Assembly (NCBI GenBank): GCA_963204915.1
Contig: CAUJHS010000080.1
Coordinates: 62,001 to 126,000, forward strand
Reading direction: 5' to 3'
DNA from: Planctomycetota bacterium
GTDB taxonomy: Bacteria; Planctomycetota; Planctomycetia; Pirellulales; Pirellulaceae
DNA: 64,000 nucleotides
Shown here: positions 36,261 through 45,105 of the stretch, piece after piece
Layout of the letters: each line of letters opens with the position of its first letter
How positions within the stretch are numbered: the stretch's first letter is position 1
The notes under the pieces: model-generated
Database searches by the model: none
What the model saw: the letters and a program-made list of their open reading frames with translations, nothing else
Told to the model about the DNA's origin: nothing
Program-made: the position numbers and the translations under genes

Positions 36261-36627
36261 GACCTCTCCCTCGAAGATTCGAAAACAGACACTGGGTCGA
36301 AGCGGCGAGATCCGCCGCAAATGCCGACAAGCCGGTTCGTCCCGCCTATGCTGATGATAATCTCGGCGGTCTGCGGAATTCAAGAAAAATTGTTAAGCAA
36401 TGCCTGGCATCCGTCAAACACGGCAAAAATGACCACTTCTTGGAGAGCGAAGCGTCTTCACCCGGGGGGCTGTCGACGGTTCTCCGGCCTGTTTTGGTTA
36501 AGTCGAGGTGAAACAGCTTGACATACGTCGATGAATTCGCGCTCGACATTGTTGGTTGAGAGGTGCATCCCGCGATTTTCACGTCCTCGTAGGCCGGGCG
36601 ACGACATTCGGAGGGCCGCACAGCGGG
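36261..36627. other. Intergenic region upstream of the Hint-domain gene
   Basis: This 367-base gap lies between two minus-strand genes. It presumably holds the promoter of the Hint-domain gene, but no convincing minus-strand -35/-10 pair was found. A plus-strand TTGACA at 36518-36523 has no matching -10. Confidence 0.4.
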
Positions 36628-38022
36628 TTAGGGCTTGGAAGAAGGCGGCGTTAGCTTGCGGTCGAGGTTGTCGATTTCATTCTGAAGTTCCTGCAGTTTT
36701 TGCTCGGCCTCCCGGCGCTGCTCGTCACGCGCGGTGAGTTCCTCGCGCAGAAAAACAATCGCCTGACGGTAACGATCCAGCGCTTTTTGCAGCAAGGCGA
36801 TTTGATCCTCTGGCGTGCGTTGGCGTGGTTCGTCAAGTTCGTCCTCCAGCGCCGGAGCGAACACTTCACGCACTTCTCCTCGGCCGTTCTGAGTCCGGAA
36901 ACTGCCATCGCCAAGCACTTCGACGTTCAACTGGGGGCGCACCCACGCCGAGATGTTTTGCTCCGGTCCTGGCGAGGGCAATTCGAGCCCGCCGCCCAAC
37001 ACGACGTCGATGGTGCGTTCGCTCGCGCCGCGCTGGATGAGAAAGGCGACTTGATCGCCCGGTTGTTTTTGCAGCACCATGCGCTGCGCTTCGTAGACCG
37101 AGCGGATATTCAGCCCGTCGGCGGCGATAATTCGATCTCCGGCGATGAGCCCGGCTTCGGCGGCAGGGCCGTCTTGAATGACACGTTCGACGAGCACGCG
37201 CTGCGCGTCATCGGCGGCGCCGGCCAGAACCATTCCGACGACCGGGCGACGGCGTTTGAGCACAACGACCGTTTCGTTCGCATGGCGTTCTTCGCGCGCA
37301 CGTAGCAAGCGGCGCAGATGCCGCACTGGCGCCGCGTACGTCCAACCGCGCCGCCCTTCGGTGTTCTCCACCGCAACGACAATGCCCACCAGCTGGCCAC
37401 GTTGATTCACCACTCCAGCGCCGCGCGATGTGGAGGCGGTTTGCAAATCGCACTGGATTAAGGGAGGAAACCGCCCGCCGGGCAGTATCCGTTCGGGAGC
37501 GCCGACAATTCCCAGCGAAACCGCAGGAGCTTCGGCCCCCCAACCTGCGGCCGAAAGCACCCAAGCGCCGGTCTTTGGCGACTCTTCGGCCAATTCGATT
37601 GACGGAAGACGCGCGGCTTTCGTTTCCAAGAGCGCCAGACCCGAATATTCGTCCAGCACGGCAAGCTGCGCGTCAATTCGTTGCCCCCCCGGCGAGGTGA
37701 GGCGAAAACGAGCCCGGACTGCGGCGTCCAGGTGCGTCACGACAAGACCACCCGGCAGCAGGACACCGGAATAGATCGACACACGAGCCGCTGAAGCGTC
37801 AGAAGTCGCAGGCTGCGAATCGTCGGTTTCACGCGGCGTTGTAGCGTCTTGCGACTCAACGTGCGCCGCGCGGACGGTCACGGTGGCGGCCTGAAGCTGT
37901 GCTGCGGGCCCTTCCAGCGACGGCGTTGTTTGGGCGCCGACAGGCGTGCAAGCCGCCAAGGCAAGAATGCTTCCTACGCATAGGCGTTGCGTTACACGGG
38001 TGCAGTAGGTTAAGGGCGCCAT
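36628..38022 (-). CDS. HtrA-like PDZ lipoprotein with degenerate protease triad
   Basis: This 464-residue protein has a signal sequence ending in a lipobox-like LALAAC. It then carries an HtrA/trypsin-type fold (~50-240), a PDZ domain (~265-350; VERVIQDGPAAEAGLIAGDRIIAADG) and a C-terminal coiled coil. The protease motifs are damaged: the His segment reads VVTHLDAA (no usual NAHV), the Asp segment SGLALLE, and the Ser segment STSRGAGVV in place of GNSGGP. It is therefore probably a non-catalytic sensor or scaffold. It lies 27 bases behind the sigma-linked membrane protein on the same strand. A GTG at 38031 is an alternative start. An HtrA-type regulator of an envelope-stress pathway is plausible but inferred. 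Confidence 0.75.
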   Translation of the reverse strand: MAPLTYCTRVTQRLCVGSILALAACTPVGAQTTPSLEGPAAQLQAATVTVRAAHVESQDATTPRETDDSQPATSDASAARVSIYSGVLLPGGLVVTHLDAAVRARFRLTSPGGQRIDAQLAVLDEYSGLALLETKAARLPSIELAEESPKTGAWVLSAAGWGAEAPAVSLGIVGAPERILPGGRFPPLIQCDLQTASTSRGAGVVNQRGQLVGIVVAVENTEGRRGWTYAAPVRHLRRLLRAREERHANETVVVLKRRRPVVGMVLAGAADDAQRVLVERVIQDGPAAEAGLIAGDRIIAADGLNIRSVYEAQRMVLQKQPGDQVAFLIQRGASERTIDVVLGGGLELPSPGPEQNISAWVRPQLNVEVLGDGSFRTQNGRGEVREVFAPALEDELDEPRQRTPEDQIALLQKALDRYRQAIVFLREELTARDEQRREAEQKLQELQNEIDNLDRKLTPPSSKP

Positions 38023-38049
38023 CGATGCCACAGCCTCGGAAGGAGGAAA

Positions 38050-38616
38050 TCAGATCGACAATCGCGAGGGCGCGTCTTGCTCGGCTTCCAACAAGTCGAG
38101 CAAGCCTTCCAATTCCGGACCGCTCACTTCATGTACAAAGGATTCGGAGTCCGACCGGGCAGCTCGCTCAGTTCGGGGCGGTACGAATTTAACCGCATGC
38201 CAGGCCGGCGCTGTTGGCGCTGGCTGGCTATTTTGGCTGGAGGGATGATCAACATTCAGCCACAATGCAAGGCTAATTCCCACTCCGCCAACGGCAAGAA
38301 GTGCGACTAACGCAGGGCCTAGGAAACGAACGCCTTGGTTCGCGACTCCCGCTCCTGGTGGGGGTAGGCCAGGGCGGTCTGATTTCGCAACAGTATTTGA
38401 TGGCTCTCCGCCATGAATCGCCGCTATCGCGGGGTGTCCTGTTGATCGCCCTATGGGTGGAAAACGCCGTTCCAGAAAGGCCGACTCGTGCGAAAGTTGC
38501 TCGCCGAGTCGGACTAGATCGTCCGGAAGCGGAAGGTCATGCGGCTCGTCACTACCAGTTATGGTGGTAACGTGGTCGTCTTCCGGGAGTGGTACGACTT
38601 TAGGGTGAAATGTCAT
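38050..38616 (-). CDS. Single-pass membrane protein downstream of ECF sigma factor (candidate anti-sigma)
   Basis: This 188-residue protein has a hydrophilic, Pro/Asp-rich N-terminal part (~1-90) and one membrane helix (FLGPALVALLAVGGVGISLALWL, ~95-120). An outer part with a Glu-rich end (SGPELEGLLDLLEAEQDAPS) follows. No zinc-binding HxxxCxxC anti-sigma motif is present. It starts 29 bases after the ECF sigma gene and 27 bases before the HtrA-like gene, in operon arrangement. Membrane anti-sigma factors are commonly encoded there, so the role is suggested by position only. ATG 38616 is preferred; the longer frame overlaps the sigma gene. Confidence 0.55.
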   Translation of the reverse strand: MTFHPKVVPLPEDDHVTTITGSDEPHDLPLPDDLVRLGEQLSHESAFLERRFPPIGRSTGHPAIAAIHGGEPSNTVAKSDRPGLPPPGAGVANQGVRFLGPALVALLAVGGVGISLALWLNVDHPSSQNSQPAPTAPAWHAVKFVPPRTERAARSDSESFVHEVSGPELEGLLDLLEAEQDAPSRLSI

Positions 38617-38645
38617 GGGTGCGCGCCTTTGACACAAACGATGAG

Positions 38646-39206
38646 TCAGCTTGCGTGATTGATGTCTTCCTGTGGAAAATCGGGAAGCCGCCGTGCTTCC
38701 TCGCCTTGCTCTTCCAAAATGGCTCGCAAGGCCGCTAATCCGTGGAAGATACGCGACTTTACGGTGCCGAGCGGACAAGCGAGCGTTTCCGCGATTTCCT
38801 GGTACGAGAGCCCTTCGCTAAAACGCAACACCAGGGTTTGCCTTTGACCGTCTGGAAGTTGGGCGACTCGCGACCACAGGCTTTGTTTCCATTCCGTAGT
38901 TTCTGCCGCTGCGGCCGCCGGGGGGGAATTGGGCGTCGCGTCGGATTGGTTCTCCCACACGATTTTCAACTTCCGATTGCGAACGCCGTACCGGCGGCGC
39001 TCGCGTCGTTCTAGATTCAAGAGAACGCCATACAGCCAAGTGTAGATATTGCTGCGTCCTTGAAACCCCTCGGGTTGGCGCGAGAGCACCAGGAAGGTCT
39101 CTTGCGCCAAGTCGTCTGCGTCCCAGGGGTTGCCACACAGCACTAGCGCCGCGCGGTGAATGCGCGCAAAGTGCTTTTCTGCAATTTCATCAATGTTTAA
39201 CTTCAC
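38646..39206 (-). CDS. ECF-type RNA polymerase sigma factor
   Basis: This 186-residue sigma factor has region 2 (ALVLCGNPWDADDLAQETFLVL...YTWLYGVLLNLERRERRR) and region 4 (VAQLPDGQRQTLVLRFSEGLSYQEIAETLACPLGTVKSRI), the standard two-domain ECF layout. The ~25-residue linker between them is Ala/Pro-rich. It begins an apparent three-gene operon with the membrane protein and the HtrA-like lipoprotein, which points to envelope-stress signalling. It is divergent from glgA (174 bases apart). Confidence 0.9.
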   Translation of the reverse strand: MKLNIDEIAEKHFARIHRAALVLCGNPWDADDLAQETFLVLSRQPEGFQGRSNIYTWLYGVLLNLERRERRRYGVRNRKLKIVWENQSDATPNSPPAAAAAETTEWKQSLWSRVAQLPDGQRQTLVLRFSEGLSYQEIAETLACPLGTVKSRIFHGLAALRAILEEQGEEARRLPDFPQEDINHAS

Positions 39207-39380
39207 CTGGATTCTGCCTTGTCGTTAGGGCGGCAGATGCATTCTAACCGCGCAAAACTGCCGAGGCCAAACTAACACTTGGTGCGCGCAAAGGGCGGGA
39301 ATGTTCACGTCGGCCCTTGCCGCGGGGAAAGAAATACAGTATCGAGAAAGCCAACCTTTGCCCCGATTGGGAGTTATCGC

Positions 39381-40877
39381 TTGAATATTTTGGTTGCCAC
39401 CAGCGAAGCGGCGCCTTTCGCCAAGACCGGCGGACTGGCCGACGTATGCGGCGCGCTTCCCGTGGCCCTGGCTCAGCGCGGGCATCAGGTTGCGGTGATT
39501 TTGCCGGCCTATCGGCAGACCCGCCATTGCGGCGTTCCGCTTCATCCGCTGAATTTGCGGTTTGATATTCCCATTGGCAATCGCATTGTGAGCGGCCGGC
39601 TGCTCGAAAGCCGCTTGCCCGACAGCAACGTGCCGGTGTACCTGGTCGAACACCACGACTACTTCGATCGGCAAGAGTTATACCGCGAAGGAGGCGATGA
39701 CTACCGCGACAACTGCGAGCGGTTTGTATTTTTCAGCCGGGCGGTGTTGGAGGCGATTCGCCTGCTCAAATGGCCCGTCGATGTGCTGCACGTGAACGAC
39801 TGGCAAACCGGGTTGATTCCAGCGTATCTGAAAATCGAGTACTGCCACACGCGCGGGTATGAACAGATCGCCTCGTTGTTCACCATTCACAACATGGCTT
39901 ATCAGGGGCTTTTCTGGCATTGGGACATGCTCGTCACCGGCCTCGACTGGAAGTACTTCAACTATCGCCAGTTAGAGTTTTACGGCAAGCTGAACTTGCT
40001 CAAGACCGGTATTGTGTTCGCCGACACCATTACCACGGTCAGCCCTCGGTACGCCCAAGAGATTCAAACGCCCGAACAAGGCTGCGGACTGGAAAGCGTG
40101 CTTGCCGGCCGCGCGGCCGATTTACACGGCGTGCTGAACGGCGTGGATTATCGCGAGTGGGATCCCGCGCACGATAAGCGATTGCCGGTGCAATACGGTC
40201 CTGCAAATTGGGCGCATGGCAAAGCCGCGTGCAAAATGGCGTTGCAGCGCGAGATGGGTCTGCCGGCGCGCCCCGAAGTTCCGCTGCTCGGGCTCGTGGG
40301 ACGTTTGGCCGATCAGAAAGGTCTGGACCTGGTCGAACAAGTCCTCGCGCGGTGGGTTGGGCCCGAAGACGTCCAATGGGTGATCCTCGGCACAGGCGAG
40401 CCGAAGTATCACGAGTTGTTCGCTCAGTTATCACGCAATCATGGGCACAAGGTGGCGGCCAAGCTGTCGTTTAATAACGATTTGGCCCACCGTATCGAAG
40501 CGGGTTGCGATGTCTTCGTCATGCCAAGCCGGTACGAACCTTGCGGCCTCAACCAGATGTACAGTTTGCGATATGGCGCCGTGCCGGTGGTGCGGGCGAC
40601 GGGAGGCTTGGCCGACACCATCATCGACGCCACGCCCGAAAACCTGGCGGCTGGCGTGGCTAATGGTTTTGTATTTCAAGATTATCACGACGGCGCTTTA
40701 GAGCATGCCCTGCGCCGCGCGTGCAATGCCTATCGCACGCAGCCCAAAGTGTGGGATCGATTGGTCACCACCGGGATGAAGCAAGATGTGTCGTGGGCCA
40801 AGAGCGCCAAACGGTATGAAGAACTTTATATGCGGGCGATCGAAACTCGCCGCACGCGGGGCTGTGCGCCGGCATAG
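39381..40877 (+). CDS. glgA: Glycogen (starch) synthase
   Basis: This 498-residue GT5 enzyme extends alpha-1,4-glucan from ADP-glucose (UDP-glucose in some relatives). Seen: KTGGLADVCGALP with the ADP-glucose-binding Lys15, HVNDWQTGL, VSPRYAQEIQTPEQGCGL, GLVGRLADQKGLD and the C-terminal EPCGLNQMYSLRYG..ATGGL motif. The start is most likely TTG at 39381 (GGGAG upstream), because homology begins exactly there (LNILVATSEAAPF). The longer frame from 39279 is not conserved-looking. It is convergent with the next gene, 20 bases apart. No other glg gene is present in the window. Confidence 0.92.
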   Translation: MNILVATSEAAPFAKTGGLADVCGALPVALAQRGHQVAVILPAYRQTRHCGVPLHPLNLRFDIPIGNRIVSGRLLESRLPDSNVPVYLVEHHDYFDRQELYREGGDDYRDNCERFVFFSRAVLEAIRLLKWPVDVLHVNDWQTGLIPAYLKIEYCHTRGYEQIASLFTIHNMAYQGLFWHWDMLVTGLDWKYFNYRQLEFYGKLNLLKTGIVFADTITTVSPRYAQEIQTPEQGCGLESVLAGRAADLHGVLNGVDYREWDPAHDKRLPVQYGPANWAHGKAACKMALQREMGLPARPEVPLLGLVGRLADQKGLDLVEQVLARWVGPEDVQWVILGTGEPKYHELFAQLSRNHGHKVAAKLSFNNDLAHRIEAGCDVFVMPSRYEPCGLNQMYSLRYGAVPVVRATGGLADTIIDATPENLAAGVANGFVFQDYHDGALEHALRRACNAYRTQPKVWDRLVTTGMKQDVSWAKSAKRYEELYMRAIETRRTRGCAPA

Positions 40878-40897
40878 GGCGGTCGCTTACGTCAAGG

Positions 40898-41875
40898 CTA
40901 CTTGTCGTCATCCTTGAGCTTGTTCTTGGCCGATTGCAATTCCTTCTGCACCTGTTCGAGATGGGTCTTGACGGCCTGCGCCGTTTCTTGACCAACCTCG
41001 TTCTCTAAACCGTGCATCGTGCGTTGTAGCGCATCGACCTGGCGTTCCAGCGATTCGATCCGAGCCTCGACCGAGCGCCGCATTGCGACGGGCGCGGGCG
41101 CCTGGGCCACGTAGGTCTCGTAAAGTTTGTAAACGTCAGGGTGCTTTTGTTTCAGTTCGGCGGCGTTTTTCACCTGGTATTTTTGCGTGACGGGTTGGCC
41201 TTCTTTCGTTTCCGTGACTTCCATTTCAATACCGTTGTTCGGATCTTCTTTAATCTTTACTTTGCGATCACCTTCTTCCGCGTCAATCTGCTTTACGCCA
41301 TTCTGATTGATCACGGTAACCCGGCGGACTTGAACTCCGGGATTCGCCCCGGCGGGGTTATTGGGAGCGAAATTGTTTGCGTTAATCTGGATTTGAAATT
41401 GACCGCCGCCAAATTGGGCTGCGGGGATGCCGAATCCGCGAATGGGCAAGGCCGGCGCTGCGGGGAAACGCATCGCCATCTTGTCACGTTCTGCGAGAGC
41501 CGCCTTCGCGCGACGCGACGCCAAGGCGTTTTCGCTCTTGGCCAATTGTTCGAGCGCCGCTTGGGTGGCTACCCGCGTTTCGGCGCTGCTTTGCGACAGA
41601 TGACCCGCCAGCACCTCGATCGACCGCGCCGTCGTTTCCGGCGACCCGGTTTCCGCAGCGGCCTGCAAGGCTGGAATCGCCGGCTTTCCTGCCTCGGCTA
41701 AGCGGTCGCTCGCCGCCTGCCGATCAACAAAGCGATCGGCATCCAGTTGTTTGATCCAGTTCGCCACTTCGGCCGTTGGCGCGGGCGGGGCCGACGGCGA
41801 CTCTGGCTCTTGCGCCATCACGCCGTAGGTCAGTCCGAACGCCAGCAAGAATACCATCCCACGGTCTAGCGACAT
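40898..41875 (-). CDS. Secreted HEAT-like/coiled-coil protein, unknown function
   Basis: This 325-residue protein has an N-terminal signal (MSLDRGMVFLLAFGLTYGVMAQ). One or two HEAT-like helical repeats are at ~40-110 (ADRFVDRQAASDRLAEAGKPAIPAL; SIEVLAGHLSQSS). An Asn-rich beta segment lies around 140-180 (FQIQINANNFAPNNPAG), followed by a charged region and a coiled coil at the end (SLERQVDALQRTMHGLENEVGQETA). ATG 41875 is preferred over the long upstream extension. No catalytic motif is recognised. It follows the metallophosphoesterase gene on the same strand by 46 bases. Confidence 0.65.
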   Translation of the reverse strand: MSLDRGMVFLLAFGLTYGVMAQEPESPSAPPAPTAEVANWIKQLDADRFVDRQAASDRLAEAGKPAIPALQAAAETGSPETTARSIEVLAGHLSQSSAETRVATQAALEQLAKSENALASRRAKAALAERDKMAMRFPAAPALPIRGFGIPAAQFGGGQFQIQINANNFAPNNPAGANPGVQVRRVTVINQNGVKQIDAEEGDRKVKIKEDPNNGIEMEVTETKEGQPVTQKYQVKNAAELKQKHPDVYKLYETYVAQAPAPVAMRRSVEARIESLERQVDALQRTMHGLENEVGQETAQAVKTHLEQVQKELQSAKNKLKDDDK

Positions 41876-41921
41876 GATTCCGCTCCTTGCGACTTTCCAG
41901 GTTCCCCAACTCCAAGGCCAC

Positions 41922-42713
41922 CTAATACTTACCGCGACGCCGCTCTTTACTTGGGAGGATTTCCAAGCACGTCGTCCACCAACCGGTTTCAATCGTTTGG
42001 ATAAACTCTTCCGGCAAGCGCTCCTGGCGCATTTCTCTGGCAAGACGTTGGTAAGAGTAATGTACCGGTACGAACTGGACCTGCAAACGGTTCGCCGTTG
42101 AATGCTCCAGCAGGGTATACCACACGTGGGTGGTTCCGTCGTTTTCCGGTCGTCCCAGAACCCCCACGTTTACAAACCACTTTCCCCTCGCCAGTTCGCG
42201 TTGCCATTTGATGCCGGTATGGGTCGCGGCAATCACATCAGCCTGATGCGCTTCCGCCAGGTGCGACAGAAAGTGTGTTGGCGTGGTTGACTCCCACAGG
42301 AACTCGTTCGTTTTGCGCGGGCTGCCATGACATAGCAACACGCGCAGTGGGCCCAACTCGAGGCGGATTTCCCGGGGCAACTGGCGAAGAAAACGCCGGT
42401 TGGGCTCCGAGGTATTCGCTAGCGTGTAATCATAGCTGATTTGCGCGAAATGGTTGTCCCGCGGATCGGTATAACCGCATTGACAGTTGTCCAGCTCGTT
42501 TCCAATCGAGTCGTCATAATTCCCCTGAACGCACTGGACTCCGTGCTCAGCGATCCAAGGGAACACGCGGTCGGGATGGGGTCCAAAAGCGCCTAAATCG
42601 CCAAGACAATAAACGCCATCGACGCCGCGGCGGCGAATGTCGTTCAATGCCGACTCCAAGGCCAGGTAGTTATTGTAAATTCCCCCCAGGCAGGCAATTC
42701 GCGTTCGCGTCAT
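41922..42713 (-). CDS. Metallophosphoesterase-like protein with altered first metal motif
   Basis: This 263-residue protein is of the calcineurin-like phosphoesterase superfamily (YfcE/DNA-phosphatase-like group). Motifs II-V are recognisable: VYCLGDLGAFGPHP (GD), VQGNYDDS (GN-D), LLCHGSP and AATHTG (GHTH-like). The first motif, normally D-x-H in a SDIHGN context, reads GGIYNNYLALE, so two metal ligands appear missing. It may use a single metal or be a non-catalytic relative. It is the third gene of a minus-strand group with a radical SAM and an FAD enzyme, 62 bases after the radical SAM gene. Confidence 0.75.
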   Translation of the reverse strand: MTRTRIACLGGIYNNYLALESALNDIRRRGVDGVYCLGDLGAFGPHPDRVFPWIAEHGVQCVQGNYDDSIGNELDNCQCGYTDPRDNHFAQISYDYTLANTSEPNRRFLRQLPREIRLELGPLRVLLCHGSPRKTNEFLWESTTPTHFLSHLAEAHQADVIAATHTGIKWQRELARGKWFVNVGVLGRPENDGTTHVWYTLLEHSTANRLQVQFVPVHYSYQRLAREMRQERLPEEFIQTIETGWWTTCLEILPSKERRRGKY

Positions 42714-42775
42714 GGGGCGCACCCTCGTCGCAAGATCAGGATGACGCGTGCTTTGCGATTCTTCATGACCCCGCC

Positions 42776-43681
42776 CTAATTCCCGGCAACGGCGCTGGAA
42801 GGATTCGTGCAGATCGCCCCGTACTGATAACACGTGGAGCAGGCGCCGTGCGCTAATGCGAATGGCCGCGATGCCTCACAAAGCGTGGCGCCCAGCAACG
42901 CATCGGGCGCTTCAATCAGGATGGGGCATACATGCACGCCGCGGTCGGACACAATTCGGCTATGCTCGCACACCAATTGTGAACAATCGTAATCGCGCAG
43001 CATCTCCGCAGTGATGCGCTCGGTGTCTTCGTAGCCATGCGTGCGCTGTTCTTCCGCCCCGAGACGCAGCGTGGGAAGAATCTTGAGGCGGGGCCGGGCG
43101 TATCCTGCGGCGCGCAAGCGGTTTACAAACGCTTCGACCGTCTTCGCCTCTTGCTCAATGTCCCACGTGCGCGCCGCGGTGATAATTGGCAAAAAACCGA
43201 ACTCGACTAACTTCTGCACGCCCCGCAAGGCGCGGTCAAATGTGCCCGCGCCGCGGAGAGGATCATTGGTCTCGGGCGAGAATCCGTCGATCGAAACGCG
43301 AAACTCCAAGGCGTAGAGGCTGTTCGCCTCGGCGTCGCGAAGCGTATGCAGCCAATCATCGCGCAATACCGTGCCGTTGGTCAGAACGGTGGCCGGCCCG
43401 TAGCGCAGCGTTTCCACGAGAATTGCTGTCATGTCCGGGTTCAGGAACGGTTCGCCGCCGGTAAAGTAGTATTCCTTCACGCCGAGCGGAACCGATTCTT
43501 CGAGCCGCTGCTGAACCTGCTCCAGCGACAGAAACCCGAAGTTATGATTTTTGGGGCTGCAACTAATGAAGCAGTGGTTGCACGTTAGGTTGCACAGCGT
43601 CCCACCCACCTGAAACCAGAGATGGTCCAAGTGCGATAGAGCAACTTCCGGCGCGCAGGGGAGATCCTCGGAAAACGGCAT
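42776..43681 (-). CDS. Radical SAM protein with Cys-rich C-terminus
   Basis: This 301-residue radical SAM enzyme has the cluster motif CNLTCNHC at Cys30/34/37, the GGEP motif (YYFTGGEPFLNP) and VSIDGFSPETNDPLRG later in the barrel. The C-terminal third is rich in cysteines (DCSQLVCEHS, HVCPIL, ACSTCYQYGAICTN), as in SPASM/twitch-type auxiliary FeS domains used on peptides or cofactors. ATG 43681 is chosen; a TTG at 43711, just behind the FAD gene's stop, is possible. It sits between the FAD oxidoreductase and the phosphoesterase on the same strand. No precursor peptide gene is evident. Substrate unknown. Confidence 0.85.
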   Translation of the reverse strand: MPFSEDLPCAPEVALSHLDHLWFQVGGTLCNLTCNHCFISCSPKNHNFGFLSLEQVQQRLEESVPLGVKEYYFTGGEPFLNPDMTAILVETLRYGPATVLTNGTVLRDDWLHTLRDAEANSLYALEFRVSIDGFSPETNDPLRGAGTFDRALRGVQKLVEFGFLPIITAARTWDIEQEAKTVEAFVNRLRAAGYARPRLKILPTLRLGAEEQRTHGYEDTERITAEMLRDYDCSQLVCEHSRIVSDRGVHVCPILIEAPDALLGATLCEASRPFALAHGACSTCYQYGAICTNPSSAVAGN

Positions 43682-43720
43682 GGGCGGAGTCCAACTCGCA
43701 TTTCTCGTCAATGACGCGTG

Positions 43721-44998
43721 CTACAACAGGTTTTTTGCCGACTCGTACAAGTTCAGGCCTTCGCGGTCGCCGATCATCGTGAACAACTCGCGAATTTGTT
43801 CGAGGCCGATTTGGTACAGGAACCGCGAATTGCGGCCATAGCTCTTGGCGCCCAGGATGTAGAAGTTCGGCTCAGGATTCCGCAGCGCCTGAGGCCCCGG
43901 CGACGCAGCATCCAAGCAGTCGACCGACGTTTGCCCCAAGAGCGTGGCGGCCAGTTTCATCGGTCCGCCGGAAGCGTAACATTCGTGAACCTGTAATTCG
44001 GCGTAAAGGCGGTTATCGGGACGATATCCTCCGTTGGATATCACACAATCGAACGTCTGCTCGGGGGCGTATTCCGGATCGTCGTCGTAAAAATCGAGCC
44101 GCACTTGAAACTGCTTTGCGTCGCGGTTGTAGTGAATTTCGCTCACGCCCGCGCCGGCAAGGCGTTGCACTTGCGGGTTTCCCCCAAAGGCCAAATGATT
44201 CGCCGATTCCGCCACACGTTGGCGTTCGGGCAGTCGATCTTCAGGAATTAAAGGAATGGGACCATTCGCCGAGCGCGAGGGTCGCGTAATCCAAACCACG
44301 GCGGTGTTCTTTTCCTCCGCGCCAAGTTGCGCGAGCGCGACCACCGTGGTTGCCGCCGAATATCCGGAGCCGGCCACTAAGGTCCGTTTTCCTGCGTATT
44401 GCGAGCGCGCCGCGCCAAGCACGTCGGGCACGCCGTACTCGATGTGCGGCTGTGCGGCCAGTTCGCCAAGCGCCGGCAGACCGCCCTGACCGAGCCAATT
44501 GGGATTGCTGTACACGCCGGTGGCGTCGATGACCACATCGGCGGATTCCGCTCGTTCCTGACCTGCGGCGTCGCGCACAATCAAACGGAACAGTTCATCG
44601 CCGCGATCTTCCGAGCCCGGCAAGTCGATTTTATGCAGCCAGGTTTTGCCGACTGCCAGAACGGTCGTTTGGAGACGCAGGCAGTCGCTTACCAGATCCG
44701 TATTGGCGAGCGGATCCACGTAGCGTTCGACCCATTCGGCGCCGGTCAAGAGTGCGTCATCCGCGGGAGGCTGATAGCCGTCTTCTTGCGCTTTGAGCGC
44801 GGCCAACCCCAACACGGAACGATTCATGCCAAAGGGGCTAAACATGCGCACGTGCCCCCAGCGTCGGACATTCGCGGCCGGTTGGCCCTGTTCGTAAACG
44901 TCGACATCATACCCCAGGTATCGGGCATACAGCGCCGCTTCAATGCCGATGGGGCCGGCCCCAAGAATTGCGATTCGCGCAGGTGTATCAACCGCCAT
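43721..44998 (-). CDS. FAD-dependent NAD(P)-linked oxidoreductase
   Basis: This 425-residue flavoprotein has two dinucleotide-binding motifs: ILGAGPIGIEAALYARYLG at the N-terminus (GxGxxG at 13-18) for FAD and TLVAGSGYSAATTVVALA around residue 205 for NAD(P)H. It resembles the YpdA/flavin-monooxygenase-like group. The C-terminus (FYILGAKSYGRNSRFLYQIGLEQIRELF) looks like a family-specific tail. It heads an operon-like group with the radical SAM gene (10-40 bases apart) and the phosphoesterase. The electron acceptor or substrate is not known. Confidence 0.82.
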   Translation of the reverse strand: MAVDTPARIAILGAGPIGIEAALYARYLGYDVDVYEQGQPAANVRRWGHVRMFSPFGMNRSVLGLAALKAQEDGYQPPADDALLTGAEWVERYVDPLANTDLVSDCLRLQTTVLAVGKTWLHKIDLPGSEDRGDELFRLIVRDAAGQERAESADVVIDATGVYSNPNWLGQGGLPALGELAAQPHIEYGVPDVLGAARSQYAGKRTLVAGSGYSAATTVVALAQLGAEEKNTAVVWITRPSRSANGPIPLIPEDRLPERQRVAESANHLAFGGNPQVQRLAGAGVSEIHYNRDAKQFQVRLDFYDDDPEYAPEQTFDCVISNGGYRPDNRLYAELQVHECYASGGPMKLAATLLGQTSVDCLDAASPGPQALRNPEPNFYILGAKSYGRNSRFLYQIGLEQIRELFTMIGDREGLNLYESAKNLL

Positions 44999-45105
44999 AG
45001 TTGCTCAATCAACGTAAAAGAACTCACCACCCGACGAACGCATGGGTCGGGTTCCGGACGACACGCAACCCGGCGGGTCTTCGCCGCGGCGAACCGCGTG
45101 GTCGA

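Noticed and set aside
36518-36523. TTGACA -35 element on the plus strand
   Set aside because: No -10 hexamer 16-18 bases downstream and no plus-strand gene follows.
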